Shown here: positions 9,819 through 18,175 of the stretch, in pieces
How the letters are laid out: every line of letters starts with the position of its first letter
Numbering within the stretch: position 1 is the stretch's first letter
NCBI RefSeq assembly: GCF_900102625.1
Contig: NZ_FMZC01000017.1
Location: forward strand, 26,126-90,125
Length of the DNA: 64,000 nucleotides
Source: Paracidovorax valerianellae
GTDB lineage: Bacteria > Pseudomonadota > Gammaproteobacteria > Burkholderiales > Burkholderiaceae_C
Reading direction: 5' to 3'
The notes under the pieces: generated by a model
Database searches by the model: none
Seen by the model: only the letters and a program-made list of their open reading frames with translations
Told to the model about the DNA's origin: nothing
Translations under genes and position numbers: made by a program

Positions 9819-11897
9819 TCATGGCGTGGCGGCGCCCGCGGCGGCGTTCTGCGCCTTACGGGCGGCGAACTCGGCGCGCAGCGCCTTGAGCTTTTCGCGC
9901 GGGTCTTCGCGCGCGGTGTTCTTGTCCAGCGCCATTTCGGCGATGAAGCGGCTGGGTTGCGCATTGACCATCTCGCGGCCTTTCTTGCGCTTTTTCGTCC
10001 AGCTCACGGCCAGGCTGCGCTGGGCGCGGGTGATGCCCACGTACATCAGGCGGCGCTCTTCCTGCAGGCGCTGCAGCGTGTCGTCGCTCACCTTCAACTG
10101 CCGGCCTTCATCGTCGTCGAGCTTGAAAGGCAGCATGCCTTCGGTCACGCCCACCAGCACCACATGCGGCCATTCCAGGCCCTTGGAGGCATGCAGCGTG
10201 GACAGCGTGACCATGTCCTGGTCCTTCTCGCGCTCGCTGATGGTGGACAGCAGCGCAATCGTCTGCGAGACCTCCAGCAGGCTCTTCGTCTCTTTCACGA
10301 CGACGCTGCCCGAGGTGTCGTCGATCTGCCCGCCGGCGCGCTGCGCCATCCAGTCGCAAAACTCCAGCACGTTGCTCCAGCGCGCAGCCGCTACCTTCTC
10401 GCTGTCTTCGCCGTCGTATAGGTGCTTTTCGTAGTCGATTTCCTTGAGCCAGTCGGCCAGGAACGCGCGCGAGTCTTCCGCGCCGTGCGTGTGCCGGGCG
10501 CGGTATTCGAGGTCGTTGACGTAGCGGCCGAACTCCATGAGCCCGTCCAGCGCGCGCTTGGGAACGGCCGCCGGCAGCATGCCGTTGAACAGCGCGCCGA
10601 ACATGCTCAGCTTGTGCTTCGTGGCGAATTCGCCCAGCGTGCCCAGCGTGGTGTGGCCGATGCCGCGCTTGGGGCTGGTGATGGAGCGCAGGAACGCCGG
10701 GTCGTCGTTGTTGTTGATCCAGAGGCGAAACCAGGCGCACAGGTCCTTGATTTCCGCGCGGTCGAAAAAGCTCGTGCCGCCCGACACCTTGTACGGAATG
10801 TTGGCCTTGCGCAGTGCCTTTTCGAACGGCTTGGCCTGGTGGTTGGCGCGGTAGAGGATGGCGAAGCTCTTCCAGGCCGGCGGCGGGTTGGCGGCGGCGC
10901 GCAGACTCTGGATGCGGGCCACGGCGCGCTCGGCCTCGTGCTCTTCGCTGTCGGCATCCACCACGCGCACCGGCTCGCCTTCGCCCAGTTCGGAGAACAG
11001 CGTCTTGGGATACAGCTTGGGGTTGGGCTGGATCACGTTGTTGGCCGCGCGCAGGATGGCGCTGGTGGAGCGGTAGTTCTGCTCCAGCTTGATCACCTTG
11101 AGCTGCGGGAAGTCCACCGGCAGCTTCTTGAGGTTGTCCAGCGTGGCGCCGCGCCAGCCATAGATGGACTGGTCGTCGTCGCCCACGGCCGTGAACCGCG
11201 CGCGTTCGCCCACCAGCAGTTTCAGCAATTCGTACTGCGTGGCGTTGGTGTCCTGGTATTCGTCCACCAGCACGTGGCCCAGCACTTTCTGCCATTTGCT
11301 GCGCACCTCGGGGTGGTCGCGCAGCAGACGCAGCGGCATGCCGATCAGGTCGTCGAAATCGACGCTCTGGTAGGCGGTGAGGCGTTCTTCGTAGCGCGCC
11401 ATCAGCAAGGCGATGCTGCGCTCGTTGTCATCCGCGGCCTGCGCCAGCGATTCCTGGGCGTTGAGCCCCATGTTCTTCCACTTGCTGATGGTCCACTGCC
11501 ACTGGCGCGCGGTGGCCATGTCGGTCGTGCCGCCGGCCGCGTCCTTGAGGATGCCGGTCACGTCGTCCGCATCGAGGATGCTGAACTGGGGCTTCAGACC
11601 GAGCACCTTGCCGTCTTCGCGCACCATGCGCACGCCCAGCGCGTGGAATGTGCACACCAGCACGTCCTTGGCCGCGCGGCCGATCAGCCCTTGGGCACGC
11701 TCGCGCATTTCGGCGGCGGCCTTGTTGGTAAAAGTGATAGCGGCGATGCGGCGCGCTTCGAGCCCCGTTTCGATCAGTCGCGCGATCTTGTGGGTGATCA
11801 CCCGTGTCTTGCCCGAACCTGCGCCCGCCAGCACGAGGCATGGCCCCTCGGTGTAGTGGACAGCCTGGAGTTGGGCGAGATTGAGACCGGCGGACAT
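9819..11897 (-). CDS. rep: ATP-dependent DNA helicase, Rep/UvrD family
   Basis: 692 residues, superfamily 1A. Motifs in order: Q-motif LNLAQLQAV (5-13), Walker A AGAGSGKT (24-31), ITFTNKAAAEM (Ia), VDEYQDTN (Walker B/II), GDDDQSIYGWRGA (III), LEQNYRSTS (IV), then LSTLHASKGLEWPHVVLVG (V) and RRLMYVGITRAQ (VI). Length and N-terminus match Rep better than UvrD, which normally has a longer C-terminal region. It unwinds DNA 3'-to-5' and helps forks past protein blocks. Start 11897 gives the typical Rep N-terminus; the frame can extend 12 codons to a TTG. The C-terminus is basic. Divergent from the GTPase operon. Confidence 0.93.
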   Translation of the reverse strand: MSAGLNLAQLQAVHYTEGPCLVLAGAGSGKTRVITHKIARLIETGLEARRIAAITFTNKAAAEMRERAQGLIGRAAKDVLVCTFHALGVRMVREDGKVLGLKPQFSILDADDVTGILKDAAGGTTDMATARQWQWTISKWKNMGLNAQESLAQAADDNERSIALLMARYEERLTAYQSVDFDDLIGMPLRLLRDHPEVRSKWQKVLGHVLVDEYQDTNATQYELLKLLVGERARFTAVGDDDQSIYGWRGATLDNLKKLPVDFPQLKVIKLEQNYRSTSAILRAANNVIQPNPKLYPKTLFSELGEGEPVRVVDADSEEHEAERAVARIQSLRAAANPPPAWKSFAILYRANHQAKPFEKALRKANIPYKVSGGTSFFDRAEIKDLCAWFRLWINNNDDPAFLRSITSPKRGIGHTTLGTLGEFATKHKLSMFGALFNGMLPAAVPKRALDGLMEFGRYVNDLEYRARHTHGAEDSRAFLADWLKEIDYEKHLYDGEDSEKVAAARWSNVLEFCDWMAQRAGGQIDDTSGSVVVKETKSLLEVSQTIALLSTISEREKDQDMVTLSTLHASKGLEWPHVVLVGVTEGMLPFKLDDDEGRQLKVSDDTLQRLQEERRLMYVGITRAQRSLAVSWTKKRKKGREMVNAQPSRFIAEMALDKNTAREDPREKLKALRAEFAARKAQNAAAGAATP

Positions 11898-12169
11898 GCA
11901 GGAGGAGAAAGAGGCGTTGGCAGGCGCCGGCAAGGCACGGAAGTGGCACCGTTCCCGGGCAAGGGCGGTGCTGGAGCGCGCAATGATACTGGCAGCGGCT
12001 GCGCGCAGGCAGGCCGTTTTCCGGCGTGGTTTTTTGGCCTTTGACCGTCGAAATTCGGAATTCGCGAATACACAATCATTTTTTACATTTCTAGCAAATT
12101 TCTGTTGGATGTATCAATATGCATCCCTATACTGGGCCATCTGTTTGATTCCATTGGGGGTTCACCGCC
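11898..12169. other. Divergent intergenic region between rep and the GTPase operon
   Basis: 272 bases with no convincing gene. The right half (about 12030-12150) is strikingly AT-rich compared with its surroundings and contains the promoter candidate listed at 12105-12133. I see no terminator or repeat here. Confidence 0.6.
12105..12133 (+). promoter_or_regulatory. Candidate sigma-70 promoter of the GTPase/roadblock operon
   Basis: TTGGAT at 12105-12110, a 17-base spacer and TATACT at 12128-12133 (five of six bases of the -10 consensus). It lies about 37 bases before the ATG at 12170 in an AT-rich stretch. Sequence match only. Confidence 0.45.
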
Positions 12170-12865
12170 ATGCGCGATGCTTCAGCGGGTGTGGCCGCAG
12201 AAATGCTCACCCCTCTTTTCTATGAGCGGTTCAGCCAGCTGTTCAGCGTGGCGGCCCGCAAATCGCTGCTCGAATGGCGGGAAGTGGCCACGGCCGACGC
12301 CCAGGTACTGCTGGTGGACGATGCCAGCAAGGCCCAGCCCGGCTGCCAGGCGCCTTGCCTGGTCTGCGTCGGAGGCTCTTTTCCCGAAAAAGCACCCCAG
12401 GCGCAATGGGTGGCGCGCCTGCAGTCCGGCTACACCGTGGCGGACCTGATCGACGTGCTCGACCGGGCGGCCGTTTTCCTCATGGACTGGCGCGCCCGCC
12501 AGAAGATGAGCGGCGCTGCCGCCGAGGCTGCGGCCATGACCGCGCGGATCGATTTCAGCGCCCCCCACCAACGGTTCCAGTTGAGCACCTGGGTGTCCCT
12601 CGCGGCACCGTTCCGCTCGGCAGGCAGCATGCGGGCCTTGGCGCTCCTCACCCGCGCGCCGGTGAGCCTGGCGCAGTTGTGCGAGCACAGCGGCCTTGAT
12701 CCGGCCCTGGCCCAGGCGTTGCTGGCCGAGCTGTCGCGCCGGGGCGTGTTGCGCACCGAAGCCGTGGCGCCTTCGGCCACGCCGGTGCCGGACCGCCCCC
12801 GGCCCGTGCAGACCGGGCTGGTGCAGCGCCTGACCCGCTGGGTGCGCGGTGGAGGCCAGGCATGA
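12170..12865 (+). CDS. First protein of a GTPase/roadblock operon, winged-helix-like C-terminus
   Basis: 231 residues, no signal peptide or membrane helix. GGGGG lies about 10 bases before the ATG. The N-terminal half has no family I recognise. Residues about 145-205 (RALALLTRAPVSLAQLCEHS, then AQALLAELSRRGVLR) look like a winged helix: helix, turn, recognition helix, then a GVL(R) wing start. The last 25 residues are Pro/Arg-rich. It overlaps the GTPase gene by four bases (ATGA), so translation is coupled. In actinobacterial conservons a DUF742 protein of winged-helix type accompanies the GTPase and roadblock protein. By position this could be the counterpart, but that is inference. Confidence 0.75.
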   Translation: MRDASAGVAAEMLTPLFYERFSQLFSVAARKSLLEWREVATADAQVLLVDDASKAQPGCQAPCLVCVGGSFPEKAPQAQWVARLQSGYTVADLIDVLDRAAVFLMDWRARQKMSGAAAEAAAMTARIDFSAPHQRFQLSTWVSLAAPFRSAGSMRALALLTRAPVSLAQLCEHSGLDPALAQALLAELSRRGVLRTEAVAPSATPVPDRPRPVQTGLVQRLTRWVRGGGQA

Positions 12866-13404
12866 CCGGGGCACTGCCGCGCATTGCGCTCGTGGGGCCC
12901 ATGGGCATCGGCAAGACGACCGCGTTGCGATCGCTCTGTGGTGACGTGATGGCGTCTTCGGACGTGCCCAATCTCGACCGGGCCGCCCACGCCAAAGAAT
13001 TCACCACCGTGGGCGCCGAGTTCGGCGAAATCGACCTGGGCGATGGCGAGCATGTGCAGGTGTGCGGCTGCCCGGGGCAGGATCGGTTCGACTTCATTCG
13101 GCAATGGCTGCTGTCGGTGTCGATGGGCGTTTTCATCATGGCCGATGTGGCCAGCCCCACGGCGGTGGGCGAAACGCTTGATCTCCTGGCCGAAATGGCC
13201 GAGCAGTCCGAGCCGCCGCTGGTTCTGGTGCTCAGCGCCCGGCCTGCCACGCCGGCCCAGATCGAAGCGTTCGGCCAGGCCCTGTCCGCCTCGCAGCACG
13301 GCGTGGTGCCCATCCTGGAAGCCGACCCGCGCAACCGCGGCCAGTTGCTGGAGGCTATCAGCGTGCTGGCGTCCATGCTGTCCCTGCAGAACGAAACCTA
13401 CTGA
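12862..13404 (+). CDS. Small Ras-like GTPase of conservon (CvnD) type
   Basis: 180 residues, a single P-loop domain. Walker A GPMGIGKT spans residues 12-19. TTVGAEFGEI (48-57) corresponds to switch I, and CGCPGQDRF (68-76) to the switch II region, where the usual D-x-x-G is replaced by C-x-P-G-Q. No NKxD guanine-specificity motif is visible; its place holds LVLSARPAT. Both traits resemble the ATP/GTP-binding proteins of Streptomyces conservons. It overlaps the upstream gene (ATGA at 12862-12865) and is followed 8 bases later by a roadblock gene, its likely regulator or activator by analogy with MglA/MglB. Guanine specificity is not proven from sequence. Confidence 0.88.
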   Translation: MTGALPRIALVGPMGIGKTTALRSLCGDVMASSDVPNLDRAAHAKEFTTVGAEFGEIDLGDGEHVQVCGCPGQDRFDFIRQWLLSVSMGVFIMADVASPTAVGETLDLLAEMAEQSEPPLVLVLSARPATPAQIEAFGQALSASQHGVVPILEADPRNRGQLLEAISVLASMLSLQNETY

Positions 13405-13412
13405 ACACCACC

Positions 13413-13814
13413 ATGAACAAGGCGAACATCGTCGTCCCCCCTGAGCGGGCGCAGGCGGCCCGGGACGTGCTGGAGCGGGTCGTGGCCCCTGCGGGCGACG
13501 TGCGCATGGCACTGATCACCACGCTCGACGGCTTCGAGGTGGCCTCCCTGTCGGTGGGCGGCGGACTGGAAGTGCGCCGCCTGGCCGCCATGGCCGGCTC
13601 GCTCATGGCCATGGCCCGTGCCGTGGGCCGGGAAATCAATTACCCCGGCTGCCGCCGCCTGACCTTCGAGACCGAGGCGGGCCTGGCGATTTTCCAGGCC
13701 ATCGGCGGCGCGTTTCCCACCATCCTGTGCCTCGTGCTGGAAAAGCAGGCCGTGCTCGGGCGGGCCCTGTGGACCGCAGGCGAGGTCGCGCAGCAGTTGG
13801 GCCGCCCCGAATGA
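13413..13814 (+). CDS. Roadblock/LC7-family protein
   Basis: 133 residues. The layout helix - LITTLDGFEVASLSVG (strand-turn-strand) - RRLAAMAGSLMAMARAVGRE (long central helix) - RRLTFETEAGLAIFQAIG - TILCLVLEKQAVLGRALW is that of roadblock/LC7 domains, which dimerise and in bacteria act as GTPase-activating or adaptor partners of small GTPases. It starts 8 bases after the GTPase stop. Compared with the neighbour at 13901 it keeps a more classical roadblock sequence. The assignment to this fold is by pattern; a GAP role is inferred from context. Confidence 0.83.
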   Translation: MNKANIVVPPERAQAARDVLERVVAPAGDVRMALITTLDGFEVASLSVGGGLEVRRLAAMAGSLMAMARAVGREINYPGCRRLTFETEAGLAIFQAIGGAFPTILCLVLEKQAVLGRALWTAGEVAQQLGRPE

Positions 13815-13900
13815 TCCCCCGCGCGGCGCCAGCCCCGGCTGGCGTCGCGCCGTTGTGCATGCCGTTCCCTTTTCGTATCCCCTTTTAAGGAATCAACCCC

Positions 13901-14260
13901 ATGGCCTCCCTCCAAGACTCCCTGAATCAACTCCACGCCATCGACGGCGCCCTGTGCGCAGCCTTGGTGGACAGCGGCAGCGGCATGCTGCTGGGCAGCG
14001 TCGGCACCGGTGTCGACATGGAACTGGCCGCGGCCGGCAACACCGAGGTGGTCCGCGCCAAGAACAAGACCATGCGTTCGCTGGGCCTGACCGACAAGAT
14101 CGATGACATCCTCATCACCCTGGGCAAGCAGTACCACGTGATCCGCCCGCTGGCAGCGCACGAAGGCCTGTTCATCTACCTGGTGCTCGACAAGGAAAAG
14201 TCGAACCTCGCCCTGTCGCGCCGCAAGGTGCAGGAAGTGGAGCAGGGCATTCAGATCTGA
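13901..14260 (+). CDS. Second roadblock/LC7-like protein
   Basis: 119 residues. AAGGAA sits 9 bases before the ATG. DGALCAALVDSGSGMLLGSV is the first beta hairpin. A helix with AAAGNTEVVRAKNKTMRSLG follows, then DDILITLGKQYHVIRPLA and GLFIYLVLDKEKSNLALSRR, the paired strands and final helix of a roadblock fold. The same family is often annotated as a hypothetical or roadblock protein in betaproteobacteria. It closes the operon (87 bases after the previous gene) and is followed by a clear terminator. Having two different roadblock proteins suggests a heterodimer or two separate partners for the GTPase. Confidence 0.8.
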   Translation: MASLQDSLNQLHAIDGALCAALVDSGSGMLLGSVGTGVDMELAAAGNTEVVRAKNKTMRSLGLTDKIDDILITLGKQYHVIRPLAAHEGLFIYLVLDKEKSNLALSRRKVQEVEQGIQI

Positions 14261-14301
14261 CGCGCCGGCTCTGGCGCTCATCGGCGCCCCGTCGCCACCC
14301 G

Positions 14302-14324
14302 GCCCGCCCCGCGCGGGCTTTTTT
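14302..14324 (+). terminator. Rho-independent terminator of the GTPase operon
   Basis: GCCCGC (14302-14307), loop CCCGC, GCGGGC (14313-14318), then six T. It lies 42 bases after the last roadblock gene. Confidence 0.8.
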
Positions 14325-14368
14325 CATGGCGGAACGGATCGGGCCGCTGGCGTGGTGACAATCGGGCG

Positions 14369-15319
14369 GTGCTGTCCGTCCTGTCCATCACGTTTCCCTT
14401 CTTCGCGCTCGTGCTCTGCGGTTACCTGGCCGCGCGGGCGGGCGCGCTGCCGCAGGCGGCCATTCCGGGCCTGAATGCGTTCGTGCTCTTCTTCGCGCTG
14501 CCCTGCATGCTGTTCCGCCTGGGGGCGACCACCCCCATCGGCCAGTTGCTGGACCCGGCCGTGGCCGGCGTGTACGTGCTGTGCGGCCTGGGGATGGTCG
14601 GTGCCACCGTGGCCCTGACCCGTGCGCGGCTGGGGTGGAACGACGCGGCCTTCGGTGCGCTGGTGGCCGCCTTTCCCAATACCGGTTTCATGGGTGTTCC
14701 GCTCCTGGTGGCGTTGCTCGGCGCCTCGGCGGCAGGGCCCGCCATCCTGACGATGCTGGTGGACATGGTGCTTACCACGTCGCTGTGCATTGCCCTTTCG
14801 CGGCTGGACGGCGTCGGGACGCACGGCGTTGCGGTGGCCGTGCGCAGGGCTTTGCGCGGCATGGCGACCAATCCCATGCCCTGGTCCATTGCCCTGGGGG
14901 CCGTGGCCTCGGCGCTGCAGTGGCGCCTGCCCGGCCCGCTCGACCAGACGGTGGGCATGCTGGCTGGCGCGGCGTCTCCGGTGGCGCTGTTCACCATCGG
15001 CGCCGTGCTGGCACGCTCGCAGATGAACCAGCACGACCGCGTGCCGGTTCGCGACTACGTGCCGGTGGCGCTGGCCAAGCTGTTCGTGCACCCGCTGCTC
15101 GTCTGGCTGGCGGGCCATGGCGCGATCGCGGCCGGTGTGCCGCTCACGCCATTCGCGCACACCACGCTGGTGCTGGTGGCCGCGCTGCCGAGCGCGAGCA
15201 ACGTGTCGCTGCTGGCCGAGCGCTTCGGCGCGCACAACGGGCGCATCGCTCGGATCATTCTGGTGTCCACGGCGCTGGCGTTCATCAGCTTTTCGGCCGC
15301 CGTCGCTTTATTGGTATGA
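14369..15319 (+). CDS. AEC-family transporter
   Basis: 316 residues with about ten hydrophobic helices. Family landmarks: LNAFVLFFALPCMLFR in helix 2, AFPNTGFMGVPLL (the N-x-G-x-x-G-x-P motif of AEC/auxin-efflux carriers) near residue 108, NPMPWSIALG, and LPSASNVSLLAERFG before the last helix. AEC proteins move small carboxylates or other anions across the inner membrane; the substrate cannot be told here. It starts at a GTG (14369) about 45 bases after the preceding terminator. No regulator is adjacent. A dispersed hairpin repeat begins six bases after its stop and could serve as its transcript end. Confidence 0.88.
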   Translation: MLSVLSITFPFFALVLCGYLAARAGALPQAAIPGLNAFVLFFALPCMLFRLGATTPIGQLLDPAVAGVYVLCGLGMVGATVALTRARLGWNDAAFGALVAAFPNTGFMGVPLLVALLGASAAGPAILTMLVDMVLTTSLCIALSRLDGVGTHGVAVAVRRALRGMATNPMPWSIALGAVASALQWRLPGPLDQTVGMLAGAASPVALFTIGAVLARSQMNQHDRVPVRDYVPVALAKLFVHPLLVWLAGHGAIAAGVPLTPFAHTTLVLVAALPSASNVSLLAERFGAHNGRIARIILVSTALAFISFSAAVALLV

Positions 15320-15324
15320 GTTGT

Positions 15325-15345
15325 TTGCTATTTATTCAATAGCAA
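15325..15345. repeat. Dispersed repeat hairpin (TTGCTATT/AATAGCAA)
   Basis: Perfect 8-bp arms TTGCTATT and AATAGCAA around the loop TATTC, between the convergent AEC and priA genes. The stem matches the tail of the other dispersed repeat copies (50967-50987, 22903-22932, 61489-61509). Confidence 0.75.
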
Positions 15346-15404
15346 CTGGGTTGTGTAGGGTCGCGTAGGGTGGCGCGGTTCGGGTCGGCGGGCGTGAGCC
15401 GCCG

Positions 15405-17546
15405 TCAGATCGCCAGCGGGTCCACGTCCACCAGCCAGCGGATCAGCCCTTTGTGTTCCGGGGCCGCGCGCGTGGCATGCAGCAGGGGCTGCCATGCCGC
15501 CAGAAACCGCTGCAGGGCCGTGCGGCTGCCGCTTTCCAGCAGCATCTGCGCGCGTTCCACATTCGCCACCCGCTGGATCGCCAGCGGCACCGGCGGGAAC
15601 AAGGTGACGTGCTCCAACCCCGGCAGCGCTTCGTCCTGCGCGGCGGCGCTGGCGGCTGCCAGAAAAGCCTGGGCCACCTCCTGCGTGCGGGCGTCGGCCC
15701 GCACCAGCGCCTGGTAGGCGAACGGCGGCATCGCGGCCTCGGCGCGCTCGGCGAGCTGGCTGTCTGCGAACGCGGGGTAGTCGTGCCGCCGCAGCGCCTC
15801 GTACACCGCGTGTTCGGGGTGGTAGGTCTGCACCCACATTTCGCACTGGCTGCCTTGCTCGGCGACGTACCGGGCATCGCGCCCGGCCCGCCCGGCGGCC
15901 TGAAGCAGCAGCGCGAAGAGGCGTTCGGGCGCGCGGAAGTCGCTGGAGAACAAGGCGCCGTCCGGCTGCACGGCCGCCACGAGCGTGATTCGCCGAAAGT
16001 CGTGCCCCTTGGCCACCATCTGCGTGCCGACCAGCACATCCACCTCGCCCGCGTGCACCTGGGCCAGTTGAGTTTCGAGCGCGCCTTTGGCCTTGGTGGT
16101 GTCCGCATCGATGCGGGCGACCCGCGCGGCGCGGCGTTCTGGCGTGATCACGTTGCGCAGCAGGGCGGCCAGCTGTTCTTCCAATTGCTCGGTGCCGCGG
16201 CCGATGGGGGCGATGTCGGGGTTGCCGCAGCTTGGGCAGGCGTGCGGCACCCGCTGCGCATAGCCGCAGTGGTGGCAGCGCAGGGTGCGGTCGATCTTGT
16301 GAAAGACCTGGTGCGCGCTGCAGTGGGGGCAGTCGCTCTTCCAGCCGCAGTCGCTGCAGTGCAGCACCGGGGCGAAGCCGCGCCGGTTCAGCAGCACCAA
16401 GCATTGCTCACCGCGCTCCACGCGCTGTGTGATGGCCGCCAGTAGCGGCGTCGAGAACACCGCTCCGCGCGGCTGCTGGCCCATGTCCACCAGCCGCACG
16501 CGGGGCAGTTCGCCCGCGCCGATGCGGCTGGGCATGTGCAGGCGGCGGTAGCGCCCAGCCGGGGCGCCGGCCTCGGCGGGGCGGCTGGCATGCCAGCTTT
16601 CGAGCGACGGCGTGGCCGAGCCCAGCACCACCTTGGCGCCCTGGTCGCGCCCGCGCCAGATGGCCAGGTCCCGGGCCGAATAGCGGGCGCCTTCCTGCTG
16701 CTTGTAGCTGGCGTCGTGTTCTTCGTCCACCACGATGAGCGCCAGGCCCGGCATGCTGGCGAATACCGACATGCGGGTGCCCAGCACGATGCGCGCGGTA
16801 CCCGCGTGCGCCGACAGCCAGCTTTTGAGCCGCTGCGGATTCGTCATGCCGCTGTGCAGCGACACCACGCTGCCCGCGCCGTAGCGGGGCGCGAAGCGGG
16901 CGGTGAAACGCTCTTCCAATTGGGGGGTGAGGTTGATCTCGGGCACCATCACCAGCGCCTGCGCTGTGGGATCGGCCTCCAGCGCCTCCTGCACGCACCG
17001 CAGGTACACCTCGGTCTTGCCGCTGCCCGTGCTGCCGTACAGCAGGAAGGGACCGGCTTCGGCGGCGATGGCGGCGCGGGCGCTTTCCTGCTCGGCGCTC
17101 AGGGCGACATCGGGCAGCGCATCGCCACCCTCCAGCGCCTTGGCCGGCCGGCGCAGGCGCCGGGCGAGTTGCTCGGGGCCCAGGTCGCGCAGTTGTGGCG
17201 GCAGCGCGGCCAGGGCCACTTCGCCCAGGCCCCGCTGGTAATACCGCGCGGTGAATGCCACCAGACGGCGCCAGGGTGCGCCCAGCGGCGCCACGCCATG
17301 CAGCACGGCGGCCACGTTGCGCGCGGCCAGGCCGGCTGGCAGCGCCGGCATGCCGCCTTCCGGAGCATCCCAGACCACCCCCAGCACTTCGCGGGTGCCC
17401 AGCGGCACACGCACCAGCGTACCGGGCGCCAGCGGCTGATCGCTGGCATAGCTCAGCAGATCCCCCACGTTGCTGTGCGCAGGGGTCTGCACGGCGATCT
17501 GCACGATCACCGGGGGGCGAGCGGTTGGGTCGTTGGTTACGGACAC
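15405..17546 (-). CDS. priA: Primosomal replication restart helicase PriA
   Basis: 713 residues. An N-terminal DNA-binding region (VQIAVQTPAHSNVGDLLSY) precedes Walker A GSTGSGKT (171-178), then VDEEHDASYKQ (Walker B/DEEH) and GSATPSLES. The eight-cysteine zinc module CSDCGWKSDCPHC ... CHHCGY ... CPSCG sits between helicase lobes, and VGTQMVAKGHDF and QAAGRAGRD follow as motifs V and VI. PriA reloads the replicative helicase at stalled forks. Start is a GTG at 17546. It is followed upstream by an unusual 629-base non-coding region with DnaA-box-like sites. Confidence 0.96.
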   Translation of the reverse strand: MSVTNDPTARPPVIVQIAVQTPAHSNVGDLLSYASDQPLAPGTLVRVPLGTREVLGVVWDAPEGGMPALPAGLAARNVAAVLHGVAPLGAPWRRLVAFTARYYQRGLGEVALAALPPQLRDLGPEQLARRLRRPAKALEGGDALPDVALSAEQESARAAIAAEAGPFLLYGSTGSGKTEVYLRCVQEALEADPTAQALVMVPEINLTPQLEERFTARFAPRYGAGSVVSLHSGMTNPQRLKSWLSAHAGTARIVLGTRMSVFASMPGLALIVVDEEHDASYKQQEGARYSARDLAIWRGRDQGAKVVLGSATPSLESWHASRPAEAGAPAGRYRRLHMPSRIGAGELPRVRLVDMGQQPRGAVFSTPLLAAITQRVERGEQCLVLLNRRGFAPVLHCSDCGWKSDCPHCSAHQVFHKIDRTLRCHHCGYAQRVPHACPSCGNPDIAPIGRGTEQLEEQLAALLRNVITPERRAARVARIDADTTKAKGALETQLAQVHAGEVDVLVGTQMVAKGHDFRRITLVAAVQPDGALFSSDFRAPERLFALLLQAAGRAGRDARYVAEQGSQCEMWVQTYHPEHAVYEALRRHDYPAFADSQLAERAEAAMPPFAYQALVRADARTQEVAQAFLAAASAAAQDEALPGLEHVTLFPPVPLAIQRVANVERAQMLLESGSRTALQRFLAAWQPLLHATRAAPEHKGLIRWLVDVDPLAI

Positions 17547-18175
17547 TTGTTCAGGTGAGATGGCGATGCACGCGCTAAGTGGTTGATTCGCCGGGGTTTA
17601 TGGCGTGGTTGATGTTTTCTGTGGATAACTTTGTTGACATCCCCTTCGGGCGGCACTCCTCGCCTTCATTGCTCAAGCCCCGGCACCCAATGGGTTCGCT
17701 CTGAAGGAGGGTGAAAAATCGTTATGAATCAATGATCTATTGAAATCCAATTGAGAACCCACTCCATCCTGGCAAATCAGCGGGCATGCTGCACCGCATC
17801 ACGGCTCTTGTGCATAAGTGGAGATGATCAGCGCTTGTCAAGGGCACTTCTTGTGCTAGGCAATGGTGCGAAGGTGGGGCGATTTCTTCAATGGCAGCTC
17901 CAAGTGCTTGATTTGCCGAGGATTTCGGAGAATTTCAGAATTTCTGTGGATAACTTTGTTGATATCCCCACCTCATCGGCCCGCAAGCCTTGAAAACACG
18001 TGGGTTTGTTACATTGCCCGGAAATTCGGCAAATCCGGCAAGTCGTTATGAATCAAAGACTTGCAGGTGATGCCTATTATTTTGATCCGCTGCGGAAAAG
18101 ATTCTCAGCGGTACCGGCCATGCGCCAAGGTGGTGCGCGCTGTGTGAATAACTCGGGGCTACCGCGCGCCGCTTG
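17547..18175. other. Non-coding region with a diverged duplication and DnaA-box-like 9-mers
   Basis: No convincing gene in 629 bases. Four 9-mers fit TTATNCACA on the minus strand: 17620-17628 and 17945-17953 (TTATCCACA), 17809-17817 (TTATGCACA), 18143-18151 (TTATTCACA). Two blocks repeat in the same order and spacing: CTGTGGATAACTTTGTTGA at 17619 and again at 17944, and CGTTATGAATCAA at 17720 and again at 18044, about 101 and 100 bases further on. This indicates an old duplication of a segment of at least 115 bases. The region is more AT-rich than its flanks. A DnaA-binding locus is inferred; identity as a chromosomal origin is not shown. Confidence 0.6.

Noticed and set aside
10422..12044. 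A 540-codon frame antisense to the rep helicase gene
   Set aside because: The composition is that of an antisense shadow; the minus strand has all helicase motifs.
17547..18175. Identification of the priA-hemE gap as the main chromosomal origin
   Set aside because: No dnaA, dnaN, rpmH, gidA or parAB is near, and no AT-rich melting repeats are evident beside the boxes; DnaA-binding is the most that can be said.
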